Positions 15,013-23,135 of a stretch of DNA of 25,266 nt are shown in pieces (the stretch's first letter is position 1; each line of letters begins with the position of its first letter). The notes beneath the pieces were generated by a model, which saw only the letters and a program-made list of their open reading frames with translations, searched no databases and was not told the origin of the DNA. Source of the DNA: an uncultured Eubacterium sp. (GTDB taxonomy: Bacteria > Bacillota > Clostridia > Lachnospirales > Lachnospiraceae); the NCBI RefSeq assembly GCF_934295145.1, contig NZ_CAKRAS010000045.1:1-25266 (forward strand), given 5' to 3'. The translations under genes were made by a program, and so were the position numbers.

Positions 15013-16668
15013 ATGAATATAGACAAAAAGAAAAAAGTCTGGGTGGTGGGACACAAGAATCCGGATACTGATTCTATTTGTGCAGCCATTGCTTACGCAA
15101 ACCTGAAAAAGCAGGTGGATGAGAATCGTTATGAGGCAAAACGCGCCGGTGAATTGAATGAAGAGACAAAATATGTGCTGAAGACATTTGGTGTGAAGTC
15201 TCCGGGACTGATCACAGATGTGGGCGCTCAGGTAAAAGACATTGAAATTCGCAAGACACCGGGCGTTAGTGGAAAAATTTCCCTGAAACGTGCATGGGAA
15301 ATGATGAAGGAACAGAACGTTGTTACACTTCCGGTAACAGATAAAGAGAATAATCTGGAAGGACTGATCATTACCGGAGATATTGCAACATCATATATGG
15401 ATGTGTATGACAACAGCATTTTATCCCGTGCAAAGACACAGTACCAGAACATTGTGGATACACTGGACGGAATCATGCTGTGCGGAAACGAGCATGCGTA
15501 TTTTACAAAAGGAAAAGTAGTGGTTGGATCTGCAAATCCGGAGACTATGGAGCAGTTTTTGGAGGATGATGACCTGGTTATCATGGGAAATCGTTATGAT
15601 GCACAGGTCTGCGCACTGGAATCCAATGCAAGCTGTATTGTTATTGCAGGAAGTCCGCAGGTTCCGAAGACCATTGTGAAAATGGCAGAGGAGAGAAACT
15701 GCGTACTGATCACAACCGATTATGATACTTACACAGCAGCACGTCTGATCAACCAGAGCATGCCAATTAAATTTTTCATGCGCAGAGAGCAGTTGGTTAC
15801 ATTCGAGACAGAGGAATATATTGACGAAGTCCGTGAAATCATGTCCAAAGAGAAACATCGTGATTTTCCTGTTCTGGACGAAGATGGCAAATACATAGGT
15901 ATGATTTCCAGACGTAACCTGTTGAATATGAAGAAAAAACAGGTGATTCTGGTGGATCACAATGAGAAAACACAGGCGGTTGACGGTATCGGCGGCGCAG
16001 ATATTCTGGAGATTATCGATCATCACAGAATCGGAAGTCTGGAGACCATGTCACCGGTATTTTTCCGCAATCAGCCTCTGGGATGTACTGCAACGATTAT
16101 CTATCAGATGTATCAGGAACAGAATGTGGCGATCAATAAAGAGATGGCAGGTCTGCTTTGCTCTGCAATCTTGTCTGATACTTTAATGTATCGATCACCT
16201 ACCTGCACACCGCTTGATAAAGCAGTAGCAGAGGAACTGGCACAGATCGCAGGTATCAATACTGAGGAGCACGCGAAAGCAATGTTCCAGGCGGGAAGTG
16301 ATTTCGGGAGCAAGACGCCGGAAGAAATATTTTACCAGGATTTCAAAACTTTCAGTCAGGATGGGGTTGATTTTGGCGTAGGTCAGTTGAGTGCAATGAC
16401 ACAGGAAGAACTGGATCAGGTACGTGATAAATTGTTGCCATATCTGCGTGAAGCTATGGCAGAGCGTAAGATAGAAATGGTATTTGTAATGCTGACAAAC
16501 ATCATTGAGGAGACTACTTATCTGATCTGTGAGGGTGAAAATGCGAATGAACTGGTAGAGAAAGCATATCATGTTCATAAGGAAGGCAATTATCACATAT
16601 TGAAGGGTGTGGTATCCAGAAAGAAACAGCTGATTCCAATGTTTATGTCAGCGATGCAGGAACAGTAA
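15013..16668 (+). CDS. Manganese-dependent inorganic pyrophosphatase with CBS and DRTGG insert
   Basis: It hydrolyses PPi to phosphate and belongs to family II (DHH) pyrophosphatases. The N-terminal catalytic motif HKNPDTDS starts at His14. Further metal ligands appear in VDHN (Asp315-His316) and the DHH signature Asp336-His337-His338. The C-terminal DHHA2 domain follows. Between the first and later DHH motifs lie about 240 extra residues (70-310) fitting a CBS-DRTGG-CBS regulatory insert, and the total of 551 residues agrees. In the related clostridial enzyme this insert binds adenine nucleotides: AMP and ADP inhibit, and diadenosine polyphosphates activate. AGGAG is 12 nt before the ATG, a rather long spacing. 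The flavin reductase gene follows after 18 nt, probably in one operon. Confidence 0.92.
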   Translation: MNIDKKKKVWVVGHKNPDTDSICAAIAYANLKKQVDENRYEAKRAGELNEETKYVLKTFGVKSPGLITDVGAQVKDIEIRKTPGVSGKISLKRAWEMMKEQNVVTLPVTDKENNLEGLIITGDIATSYMDVYDNSILSRAKTQYQNIVDTLDGIMLCGNEHAYFTKGKVVVGSANPETMEQFLEDDDLVIMGNRYDAQVCALESNASCIVIAGSPQVPKTIVKMAEERNCVLITTDYDTYTAARLINQSMPIKFFMRREQLVTFETEEYIDEVREIMSKEKHRDFPVLDEDGKYIGMISRRNLLNMKKKQVILVDHNEKTQAVDGIGGADILEIIDHHRIGSLETMSPVFFRNQPLGCTATIIYQMYQEQNVAINKEMAGLLCSAILSDTLMYRSPTCTPLDKAVAEELAQIAGINTEEHAKAMFQAGSDFGSKTPEEIFYQDFKTFSQDGVDFGVGQLSAMTQEELDQVRDKLLPYLREAMAERKIEMVFVMLTNIIEETTYLICEGENANELVEKAYHVHKEGNYHILKGVVSRKKQLIPMFMSAMQEQ

Positions 16669-16686
16669 GAAAGGATAGAGACATCT

Positions 16687-17250
16687 ATGGAAAGAGAATA
16701 CTGGAAAGCAGGAAATATGCTCTATCCGGTACCGGCAGTGATGGTCAGCTGCCAGAGACCGGGAGAACGGCCAAATATTGTTACAATTGCCTGGGCGGGA
16801 ACTATTTGTTCTGATCCGGCCATGGTATCGATTTCTGTGCGAAAAGAGCGTTATTCCTATGATATTATCAAAGAGACCGGAGAATTTGTTATTAATCTGA
16901 CAACTAATGATCTGACATTTGCGACAGATTACTGCGGTGTAAAATCCGGCAGAGATGTGGACAAATTCAAAGAAATGAAACTGACTCCGAGCAAGTCGAA
17001 GACCATTGCGGCGCCGGGGATTGCAGAGAGTCCGGTAAGTCTGGAATGTAAGGTAAAACAGGTGATCGAACTTGGTTCCCACGATATGTTCCTGGCAGAG
17101 GTGACAGCCGTATCCGTAGATCCGAAATATATGGATGAAAAAGGAAAGTTCCATCTGAATGATATCGGTCTGACGGCATATTCGCATGGGGAATATTTCA
17201 AACTGGGAGAGAAAATCGGTTCTTTTGGCTATAGTGTGAAAAAGAAATAG
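16687..17250 (+). CDS. Flavin reductase / flavoredoxin family protein
   Basis: This 187-residue protein has the split-barrel FMN-binding fold of the flavin reductase-like (flavoredoxin) family. Typical segments are PNIVTIAWAGTICSDP near the N terminus, the following VSISVRKERYSYD, and the GEFVINL stretch. A mid-protein Cys lies in the YCGVKSGRDVDKF segment, a position shared with flavoredoxins. It probably binds FMN and passes electrons from NAD(P)H or ferredoxin to an unknown partner. AAAGGA lies 11 nt before the ATG. It lies downstream of the pyrophosphatase with only 18 nt between them, and its transcript ends at the bidirectional terminator that follows. Confidence 0.85.
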   Translation: MEREYWKAGNMLYPVPAVMVSCQRPGERPNIVTIAWAGTICSDPAMVSISVRKERYSYDIIKETGEFVINLTTNDLTFATDYCGVKSGRDVDKFKEMKLTPSKSKTIAAPGIAESPVSLECKVKQVIELGSHDMFLAEVTAVSVDPKYMDEKGKFHLNDIGLTAYSHGEYFKLGEKIGSFGYSVKKK

Positions 17251-17289
17251 TAGAAGAATTCTCAGAAAAGAAATTGGAAAAAATGTAAT

Positions 17290-17366
17290 AAAAAAGCAGA
17301 GTGTTGTTATACGATCTGATTTTGCGTAAAATAAGTCAGATCAGAGAATATACACTCTGTTTTTTT
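17290..17366. terminator. Bidirectional terminator between convergent operons
   Basis: The outer stem CAGAGTGT/ACACTCTG (17297-17304 with 17352-17359) is flanked by an A run on the left and seven Ts on the right, so it can act on both strands. A second stem is nested inside: GATCTGA/TCAGATC (17313-17319 with 17336-17342), itself enclosing TTTT-GCGT-AAAA. It serves the flavin reductase gene on the plus strand and the DUF4364 gene on the minus strand. Confidence 0.85.
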
Positions 17367-17403
17367 ACTTTGTCCGGGAACTTAATCATAAAAATAGTAA
17401 AGG

Positions 17404-17919
17404 CTATTTGATCAGAGTATCCATCAAGGCCTCATAGATATCAACATTGGATTTTTTCCAGTTGCGGCATACAGCCTCGGCCTGTGCACGGTTTTGGACA
17501 CGCAGAGTCAGATCTACGATATCGGTACTCTGATCCTGAATACGGCAGCGTACATCGTAGCCGGAACCGGAAGCTTTGTAGTAATCTGCAAACACAGCAG
17601 TTTCTTGTTTGAGGTCGAAATGATGCGCCTGAAAATACATGCGAATGTCTTCCTTGATGGCATCGGAAACTTTTGTGTGGAAGAAACTGAGTGTCTGCAT
17701 GCCATCCTCCGTCAGATGGTAACGGGTATTGTTGTGGGTAGATTCTGCAGTGATCAGATCTGCTTCAAGTAATCCCGTGATAGCTTCCTGAACTGTGAAA
17801 TAATCCGTATATTCATTTTCCAGAATAAAGTTTGTGATCTGTGTGTTGACCAGTGGATATTCTACAATGTTCAGCATGTACAGGATCATGACGCGGTACA
17901 TGATGTCCAGTTTAGTCAT
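17404..17919 (-). CDS. DUF4364 family protein, winged-helix-like
   Basis: This 171-residue protein of unknown function is found in many clostridia. The N-terminal 75 residues (helices around LDIMYRVMILYMLNIV, then FTVQEAITGLLEADLI and RYHLTEDGMQTL) have the pattern of a winged-helix DNA-binding fold related to PadR/MarR-like domains, so a regulatory role is likely. The C-terminal half is a beta-rich domain. Its ATG overlaps the last 8 nt of the upstream radical SAM gene, and AAAGGA stands 5 nt before the ATG, so the two are translationally coupled. It is the last gene of the malic-enzyme operon. Confidence 0.82.
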   Translation of the reverse strand: MTKLDIMYRVMILYMLNIVEYPLVNTQITNFILENEYTDYFTVQEAITGLLEADLITAESTHNNTRYHLTEDGMQTLSFFHTKVSDAIKEDIRMYFQAHHFDLKQETAVFADYYKASGSGYDVRCRIQDQSTDIVDLTLRVQNRAQAEAVCRNWKKSNVDIYEALMDTLIK

Positions 17920-18829
17920 AGTATTCCTTTCCCTGCCAGGTGTTTCGCTCCTTAAGCCGTTTTCGAATGGTATTCAATACCCGTTTTTTGTCCGTACTCC
18001 AAAGCGGAGCTGTCAGCAGTTTGCGTGGACCATCTCCGGTGATGCGGTGGACAACCATGGATGCCGGGAGATGTTCGAGACAGTCAATGATGAATTCGCA
18101 GTAATCCTCCATGGAAAATAGAGGAAACGGATTCTGTTCATAATAATCTGCCAAATCCGTATCTGATAAAATATGCAGTAACTGCAATTTCACTCCAGAA
18201 ATAGGAGAGTGAGCCACGTAATCAATAGTCTGCAGCATATCTGCGGTAGTTTCGCCGGGCAATCCAAGGATCACATGCGTGATAACCGGAATGTTGCGTG
18301 CTGCCAGGTCATTGACTACTGCCTCATAGCAGGAGAGGGAAAATTCCCTGCGGATAAAAGCGGCACTTTTTTCGTGGATTGTCTGAAGACCAAGTTCGAT
18401 CCAGACGGGTTTGATCTGATTCAGTTCGGAAAGCAGTTCGAGAATTTCGTCGTTGATACAGTCCGGCCTTGTGGCAATGGACAGAACAACGATGTCCGGA
18501 TGCCGGATCGCTTCCAGAAAAAGCGGACGCAGATAGGAGACAGGTGCATAGGTATTGGTATAAGCCTGAAAATAGGCGATATATTTGCGGCAGTTTGTTT
18601 TTCGTTCCAGTTTCTTTTTGCCGGATGCAATCTGTTCTGTTACAGAGAGCAGATGATCTTCCGCAAAATCACCGGAACCACCGCGGCTGCAGAAAATACA
18701 GCCACGGGTTCCCTTTGACCCGTCACGGTTCGGACAGGTCATACCGCCATTCAGAGAAATGCGATATACTTTTTCTCCGAATGTCTCTTTTAAATAAGTG
18801 TCCAGTGAATAATAACGATTCTGATCCAT
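17912..18829 (-). CDS. Radical SAM protein, YhcC/YtqA family (TIGR01212)
   Basis: The 305 residues carry the family's cluster motif TCPNRDGSKGTRGCIFC, with Cys32, Cys44 and Cys47. The wide first spacing distinguishes this family from classical CxxxCxxC radical SAM enzymes. Downstream segments such as YFQAYTNTYAPV and LGLPGET are also characteristic. The Bacillus subtilis relative YtqA (MnmL) has been implicated in an alternative route to the wobble-uridine modification of tRNA. Its partner methyltransferase YtqB/MnmM is not in this window, so the same role here is only likely. The gene lies 9 nt after the malic-enzyme gene and overlaps the DUF4364 start by 8 nt. No strong ribosome site is visible, so coupling to the upstream gene is plausible. 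Confidence 0.87.
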   Translation of the reverse strand: MDQNRYYSLDTYLKETFGEKVYRISLNGGMTCPNRDGSKGTRGCIFCSRGGSGDFAEDHLLSVTEQIASGKKKLERKTNCRKYIAYFQAYTNTYAPVSYLRPLFLEAIRHPDIVVLSIATRPDCINDEILELLSELNQIKPVWIELGLQTIHEKSAAFIRREFSLSCYEAVVNDLAARNIPVITHVILGLPGETTADMLQTIDYVAHSPISGVKLQLLHILSDTDLADYYEQNPFPLFSMEDYCEFIIDCLEHLPASMVVHRITGDGPRKLLTAPLWSTDKKRVLNTIRKRLKERNTWQGKEYYD

Positions 18830-18838
18830 TCTGATTTT

Positions 18839-19993
18839 TTATGCCTCGATATGGGATTTGACAGCCTGACTGACCACATCAGCAACACGTGGATCAAACG
18901 GTTCTGGCATAATGAAATCTTCGTTCAGTTCATCGTCGCTGACCAGTCCTGCAATGGCTTTGGCAGCAGCGAGTTTCATTTCTTCTGTGATCTGGCGGGC
19001 ATGTCCCTCTAAAGCGCCTTTGAAAATACCCGGGAAGGCGATAACATTATTTACCTGGTTAGGGAAATCGCTTCGTCCGGTTCCGACTACTTTGGCTCCA
19101 GCAGCTTTTGCCACATCCGGCATAATCTCCGGAACAGGGTTTGCCATAGCAAAAAGAATCGCGTCTTTGTTCATGGAAGCAACCATCTCTGCGGATACGA
19201 TATTAGGAGCAGATACGCCGACAAAGATATCAGCGCCACGCAGAGCATCTGCTAAGGTACCGGTCTGATTCTCAAGGTTTGTAACCTCAGTCATTTTCTG
19301 CTGCATCCAGTTCAGACCCGGATAATCTTTTCCAATGATACCGAGTTTGTCACACATGGTCACATGTTTGAAACCGTAGGTGAGCAGTAATTTAGTAATA
19401 GCTACACCGGCAGAACCGGCACCGTTTACAACAACACGGCATTCTTCTTTTTTCTTGCCTGTCACGCGCAGTGCGTTGATGATTCCAGCCAGAACAACGA
19501 TAGCTGTTCCGTGCTGATCATCGTGGAATACCGGGATATCCAGCATGGATTTTAATTTCTCTTCAATTTCAAAACATCTCGGTGCAGAGATATCTTCTAA
19601 GTTAATGCCGCCGAAGGTTGGAGCAATATTTGCAATGGTACGGATGATTTCATCAGTATCCTGCGTGTCCAGAACGATCGGAATTGCGTTGACATCTGCG
19701 AACTCTTTGAAAAGAACACATTTTCCTTCCATAACCGGCATGGCTGCCAGAGCGCCGATGTTTCCAAGACCGAGAACGGCACTTCCGTCGGAGATGACAG
19801 CTACGGTGTTTGCTTTCATTGTATAAGTGTATGCAGCGGACGGATCTTTTGCGATGACTTTACAAGGTTCTGCAACGCCAGGTGTGTAGGCGATTGATAA
19901 ATCTTCGCGGGATTTTACCGGAGATTTTGCTTCTGTGGAAAGCTTACCGTTCCACTGTTTATGTAATGCTAATGCTTTTTCGTTTAAATCCAT
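18839..19993 (-). CDS. Malic enzyme, NAD(P)-dependent
   Basis: It oxidatively decarboxylates malate to pyruvate and CO2 with reduction of NAD(P)+. The 384-residue form lacks the C-terminal phosphotransacetylase-like domain of MaeB and matches the short bacterial enzymes. Expected residues are visible: Tyr36 in AYTPGV, Lys91 in MEGKCVLFK, metal ligands Glu133-Asp134 in LEDI and Asp158/Asp159 in FHDDQHGT, and the dinucleotide motif NGAGSAGVAI near residue 190. Cofactor preference cannot be told by eye. AAAGGAG lies 8 nt before the ATG. It heads a three-gene minus-strand operon and is divergent from rho. Confidence 0.95.
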   Translation of the reverse strand: MDLNEKALALHKQWNGKLSTEAKSPVKSREDLSIAYTPGVAEPCKVIAKDPSAAYTYTMKANTVAVISDGSAVLGLGNIGALAAMPVMEGKCVLFKEFADVNAIPIVLDTQDTDEIIRTIANIAPTFGGINLEDISAPRCFEIEEKLKSMLDIPVFHDDQHGTAIVVLAGIINALRVTGKKKEECRVVVNGAGSAGVAITKLLLTYGFKHVTMCDKLGIIGKDYPGLNWMQQKMTEVTNLENQTGTLADALRGADIFVGVSAPNIVSAEMVASMNKDAILFAMANPVPEIMPDVAKAAGAKVVGTGRSDFPNQVNNVIAFPGIFKGALEGHARQITEEMKLAAAKAIAGLVSDDELNEDFIMPEPFDPRVADVVSQAVKSHIEA

Positions 19994-20028
19994 GTTTGTA
20001 GCTCCTTTGCAATCATTTTTTCCTGCTT

Positions 20029-20057
20029 ATCATATCATCAAAAAAAACACAAATCAA
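20029..20057 (-). promoter_or_regulatory. Sigma-A-type promoter of the malic-enzyme operon
   Basis: On the minus strand TTGATT (20057-20052), a 17-nt spacer and TATGAT (20034-20029), about 35 nt upstream of the malic-enzyme start codon. Confidence 0.7.
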
Positions 20058-20074
20058 GGAATTAGAAAAAATAC

Positions 20075-20103
20075 TTCCTATTTATATGGAATTGGTGTAT
20101 AAT
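20075..20103 (+). promoter_or_regulatory. Probable promoter of rho
   Basis: A perfect -10 TATAAT (20098-20103) with a weak -35 TTCCTA (20075-20080) at 17-nt spacing. The leader would be about 94 nt. No attenuator is visible in it. Confidence 0.5.
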
Positions 20104-20203
20104 ACTATTTTGTAATATGTATCAAAGTCGATTCTGACAGAAAACCCAAGGAATTAGTATAGAACAAACAGGTTACAAATAGATAGTTTACCGGAGGTTA
20201 TAG

Positions 20204-21721
20204 ATGAGAGAAAAATATGAAAGCTTATCTCTGGCTGTATTGCGGGATCTGGCAAAGTCAAGGGGACTGAAAAAAATTTCCACGCTGAAAAAGGCGGAGC
20301 TGATCGAACGTATGCTGCAGGAAGATGAAAAAGATGCAGCGGCTGCAAAAGAAAAAGCAGCAGAGGAGAAGGAAGAAGCAAAGAAAGAAGAAAAATCAGA
20401 AACAAAAGAAGGTACAGAAGAAGAAGAAGGAAAAACTGCGGGCAGAACGTATGTAAGAGAACGCGTAGAGCGTAAGCCGGGACGTTACAGCAGAGTAAAT
20501 ACACGTCGAGAGGACAGAGAGACCTCTGACAGCGAAGAAGAAAAGAAAACAGAAGAAGAACTGGAGCAGATCCGCAAGGATGAAGCTTCTCTGGATAGTG
20601 GAGAGCAGGCGAATGGTATTCTGGAGGTTATGCCGGACGGTTATGGATTTATCCGCTGTGAGAATTATTTGCCAGGTGACAATGACGTGTATGTGGCACC
20701 GTCCCAAATCCGTCGGTTTAATTTGAAAACCGGTGATATTATATGCGGGAACAAACGTATCAAATCCCAGGGAGAAAAATTCAGTGCTTTACTGTATGTC
20801 AGCACAGTGAATGGATATTCGCCATTTGAGGCAATGAAGAGAAAACCGTTTGAAGACCTGACACCTGTTTTCCCAAATGAGCGTTTGCGCCTGGAAACAA
20901 AACCAAACGAGACAGCCATGCGAATTATGGATCTGATTTCCCCGGTTGGTAAAGGCCAGCGTGGTATGATCGTGGCCCAGCCGAAAGCCGGAAAGACAAC
21001 TTTGTTGAAGAAAGTGGCAACTGCAGTAAAGACAAATAACCCGGACATGCATATGATCATTCTGTTGATCGATGAACGCCCGGAGGAAGTGACGGATATT
21101 AAAGAAGCCATTGAGGGCGATAATGTAGAAGTTATTTTCTCTACTTTTGATGAGTTGCCAGAGCATCACAAACGTGTATCTGAGATGGTAATCGAGCGTG
21201 CAAAACGTCTTGTGGAGCATGGACAGGATGTTATGATTCTTCTGGACAGCATTACCCGTCTGGCAAGAGCCTACAACTTGGTTGTTCCGCCAAGTGGCCG
21301 TACCTTGTCCGGTGGTCTGGATCCGGCAGCATTACATATGCCAAAACGATTCTTTGGCGCAGCCAGAAATATGCGTGAGGGTGGAAGTTTGACTATTCTG
21401 GCAACTGCTCTGGTTGAGACTGGAAGCAAGATGGATGACGTAGTATACGAGGAATTCAAGGGAACCGGTAACATGGAACTTGTTCTGGATCGCCGATTGT
21501 CCGAAAAACGTATCTTCCCGGCCATCGATATCGTAAAATCCGGTACACGTAGAGAGGATTTACTTTTAGATAAGGAAGAACAGGAAGCTGTTTATATTAT
21601 GCGAAAAGCATTTAACGGCATGAAGTCTGACGAAGCAGTAGAAAATATCCTGAATATGTTCGTTCGAACCAAAAATAATCATGAGTTCGTGGAACTTGTA
21701 AAAAAACGGAAATTTTTCTAA
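20204..21721 (+). CDS. rho: Transcription termination factor Rho
   Basis: Rho is a ring-shaped hexameric RNA-dependent ATPase that ends transcription. The N-terminal Rho_N helices (1-40) are followed by a low-complexity insert of about 95 residues (41-137), rich in Lys and Glu at first and then in Arg. The RNA-binding cold-shock-like domain starts with NGILEVMPDGYGFIR. The ATPase core has Walker A PKAGKT (260-265), LLIDERPEE, Walker B ILLDSITRLARAYN and the R-loop segment SGRTLSGGLDP. At 505 residues it exceeds the 419 of Escherichia coli Rho because of the insert. GGAGG lies 6 nt before the ATG. It is divergent from the malic-enzyme operon and upstream of rpmE, which has its own promoter. 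Confidence 0.97.
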   Translation: MREKYESLSLAVLRDLAKSRGLKKISTLKKAELIERMLQEDEKDAAAAKEKAAEEKEEAKKEEKSETKEGTEEEEGKTAGRTYVRERVERKPGRYSRVNTRREDRETSDSEEEKKTEEELEQIRKDEASLDSGEQANGILEVMPDGYGFIRCENYLPGDNDVYVAPSQIRRFNLKTGDIICGNKRIKSQGEKFSALLYVSTVNGYSPFEAMKRKPFEDLTPVFPNERLRLETKPNETAMRIMDLISPVGKGQRGMIVAQPKAGKTTLLKKVATAVKTNNPDMHMIILLIDERPEEVTDIKEAIEGDNVEVIFSTFDELPEHHKRVSEMVIERAKRLVEHGQDVMILLDSITRLARAYNLVVPPSGRTLSGGLDPAALHMPKRFFGAARNMREGGSLTILATALVETGSKMDDVVYEEFKGTGNMELVLDRRLSEKRIFPAIDIVKSGTRREDLLLDKEEQEAVYIMRKAFNGMKSDEAVENILNMFVRTKNNHEFVELVKKRKFF

Positions 21722-21729
21722 AAAACTGC

Positions 21730-21758
21730 TTGCAATAGAAAAAAACGCATGCTATAAT
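21730..21758 (+). promoter_or_regulatory. Strong sigma-A-type promoter of rpmE
   Basis: TTGCAA (21730-21735), a 17-nt spacer, TATAAT (21753-21758), starting 8 nt after the rho stop codon. Confidence 0.85.
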
Positions 21759-21768
21759 GTAAAAGCTG

Positions 21769-21790
21769 TGTACCGTGAATGTGCGGTACA
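21769..21790 (+). promoter_or_regulatory. Hairpin at the 5' end of the rpmE leader, possible L31 autoregulatory leader
   Basis: TGTACCG pairs with CGGTACA (21769-21775 with 21784-21790, loop TGAATGTG) almost at the predicted transcript start. Leaders of rpmE in several phyla bind L31 or have been proposed to; whether this one matches the Firmicutes L31 leader model needs a covariance search. Confidence 0.45.
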
Positions 21791-21866
21791 GAAAGATTAA
21801 CAAGTTTATTGTTTTTCATAGACGTAAGTAGAATTACAAAGAAATTTGGTATGCGAGGTGAAATTA

Positions 21867-22067
21867 ATGAGAGAAGGAATCCATCCGGATTATTATCAGG
21901 CAACTGTAACCTGTAACTGCGGAAACACATTCGTAACAGGTTCTACAAAGAGTGATATTCACGTAGAGATTTGTTCTAAATGCCATCCATTCTATACAGG
22001 ACAGCAGAAAGCAGCTCAGGCACGTGGACGTATTGATAAGTTCAACAAGAAATACGGCTTAAAATAA
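21867..22067 (+). CDS. rpmE: 50S ribosomal protein L31, zinc-binding form
   Basis: This 66-residue ribosomal protein bridges the large and small subunits. The four zinc ligands of the C+ form are present: Cys16, Cys18, Cys36 and Cys39 (TCNCG and ICSKCHPF). A zinc-free paralogue, which many bacteria make under zinc starvation, is not in this window. GAGGTG lies 6 nt before ATG 21867; an upstream in-frame ATG at 21846 would lie before that ribosome site and add residues absent from the family. The gene has its own promoter, a leader hairpin and a downstream terminator, so it can be expressed apart from rho and from the genes that follow. Confidence 0.97.
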   Translation: MREGIHPDYYQATVTCNCGNTFVTGSTKSDIHVEICSKCHPFYTGQQKAAQARGRIDKFNKKYGLK

Positions 22068-22088
22068 TAGTAAGATATGTGTGAAAAT

Positions 22089-22123
22089 CAGGTTGAGGTT
22101 GCAAAATCTCAACCTGTTTTGTT
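22089..22123 (+). terminator. Terminator between rpmE and the DUF1385 gene
   Basis: A 12-bp stem (22089-22100 with 22105-22116) closed by a GCAA tetraloop and followed by TTTTGTT. It lies 14 nt before the next gene's start, so it probably passes part of the transcription on to DUF1385-prmC-prfA. Confidence 0.85.
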
Positions 22124-22136
22124 AAGAGGAATTATT

Positions 22137-23135
22137 ATGCGCTATTCTGGAATTGGCGGTCAGGCCGTCATGGAAGGTGTCATGATGAAAAACAAAGAGC
22201 GGTATGCGGTGGCAGTTCGCAAACCGGATCAGGAAATTGAAGTCATGACCAAAGAATATAAGGGAATTGTTCCGGGAGAAGTGTGGCAAAAGATTCCGCT
22301 GGTGCGGGGAGTGTTGAGCTTTATTGATTCCCTTGTGCTTGGAATGTCCACACTGATGTATTCCGCTTCTTTTTTTGAGGATGAAGAAGAATCAAACGGG
22401 AAGAAGCAGGATACCGCAGAGAAGAAAAAGGCAAAGGAAAATGCCATGATGGGCGGAACGGTCGTGTTATCGGTTGTGATGGCTGTGGCAATTTTTATGA
22501 TCCTTCCTTATTATCTGTCGGTGTTGTGTTCCCGGTTTATAGCGAACGATATGCTTGTGGCGATGATTGAAGGAATTCTTCGTCTCGCAATTTTTATCGG
22601 ATATATATTGCTGATCTCAAAAATGAAAGAGATTCAGCGTGTGTTCATGTATCATGGTGCAGAGCATAAATGCATTAACTGCATTGAGCATGGACTGGAA
22701 CTGAATGTGGAAAATGTGCGGAAAAGCTCCAAGGAGCACAAACGCTGTGGTACAAGCTTTCTGATGTTTGTCGTGATTATCAGCGTGATCCTGTTTTTAT
22801 TTATCCGTGTGGATTCTCATGTATTGCGTCTGGTGCTTCGACTGGCACTGGTGCCGGTGATTGCAGGCGTTTCCTACGAGCTGCTGCGTGCGGCAGGTCG
22901 CAGCGACAATCCGGTGATCAATCTGATCAGCAAACCGGGACTATGGATGCAGGGACTGACCACAAAAGAGCCGGATGACGACATGATCGAGGTCGGCATT
23001 GCGTCTGTGGAGGCTGTGTTTGACTGGAAAAGTTACATTGCAGAAATCCGTGCGGAAGAAGGCATTTCTGAGGAAAACGATACAGATAAAAACTCTGAAG
23101 ATGCCGAGCAGAAAGTACAGGGGAAAAAGCCATGA
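22137..23135 (+). CDS. DUF1385 membrane protein (YqhQ-like)
   Basis: This 332-residue membrane protein has no established reaction. The family hallmarks are GGQAVMEGVMM near the N terminus and MYHGAEHKCINCIEHG in the middle, whose His, Glu and Cys residues suggest a metal site. About four hydrophobic segments are visible: MMGGTVVLSVVMAVAIFMI, LRLAIFIGYILLIS, MFVVIISVILFLFI, and LRLVLRLALVPVIAGV. The C-terminal tail is acidic. A longer reading from 22077 would run through the rpmE terminator; ATG 22137 has AGAGGA 6 nt upstream and begins at the conserved region, so it is the start. The gene overlaps prmC by 4 nt (ATGA), indicating translational coupling. The order rpmE-DUF1385-prmC-prfA is common in clostridia. 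Confidence 0.9.
   Translation: MRYSGIGGQAVMEGVMMKNKERYAVAVRKPDQEIEVMTKEYKGIVPGEVWQKIPLVRGVLSFIDSLVLGMSTLMYSASFFEDEEESNGKKQDTAEKKKAKENAMMGGTVVLSVVMAVAIFMILPYYLSVLCSRFIANDMLVAMIEGILRLAIFIGYILLISKMKEIQRVFMYHGAEHKCINCIEHGLELNVENVRKSSKEHKRCGTSFLMFVVIISVILFLFIRVDSHVLRLVLRLALVPVIAGVSYELLRAAGRSDNPVINLISKPGLWMQGLTTKEPDDDMIEVGIASVEAVFDWKSYIAEIRAEEGISEENDTDKNSEDAEQKVQGKKP

Noticed and set aside
15421..16026. 201-residue frame antisense to the pyrophosphatase gene
   Set aside because: It covers the conserved regulatory insert and part of the DHH region on the other strand and has no recognisable domain.
22077..22136. 20-residue N-terminal extension of the DUF1385 protein
   Set aside because: It would be translated through the rpmE terminator hairpin, and the conserved part begins at ATG 22137.
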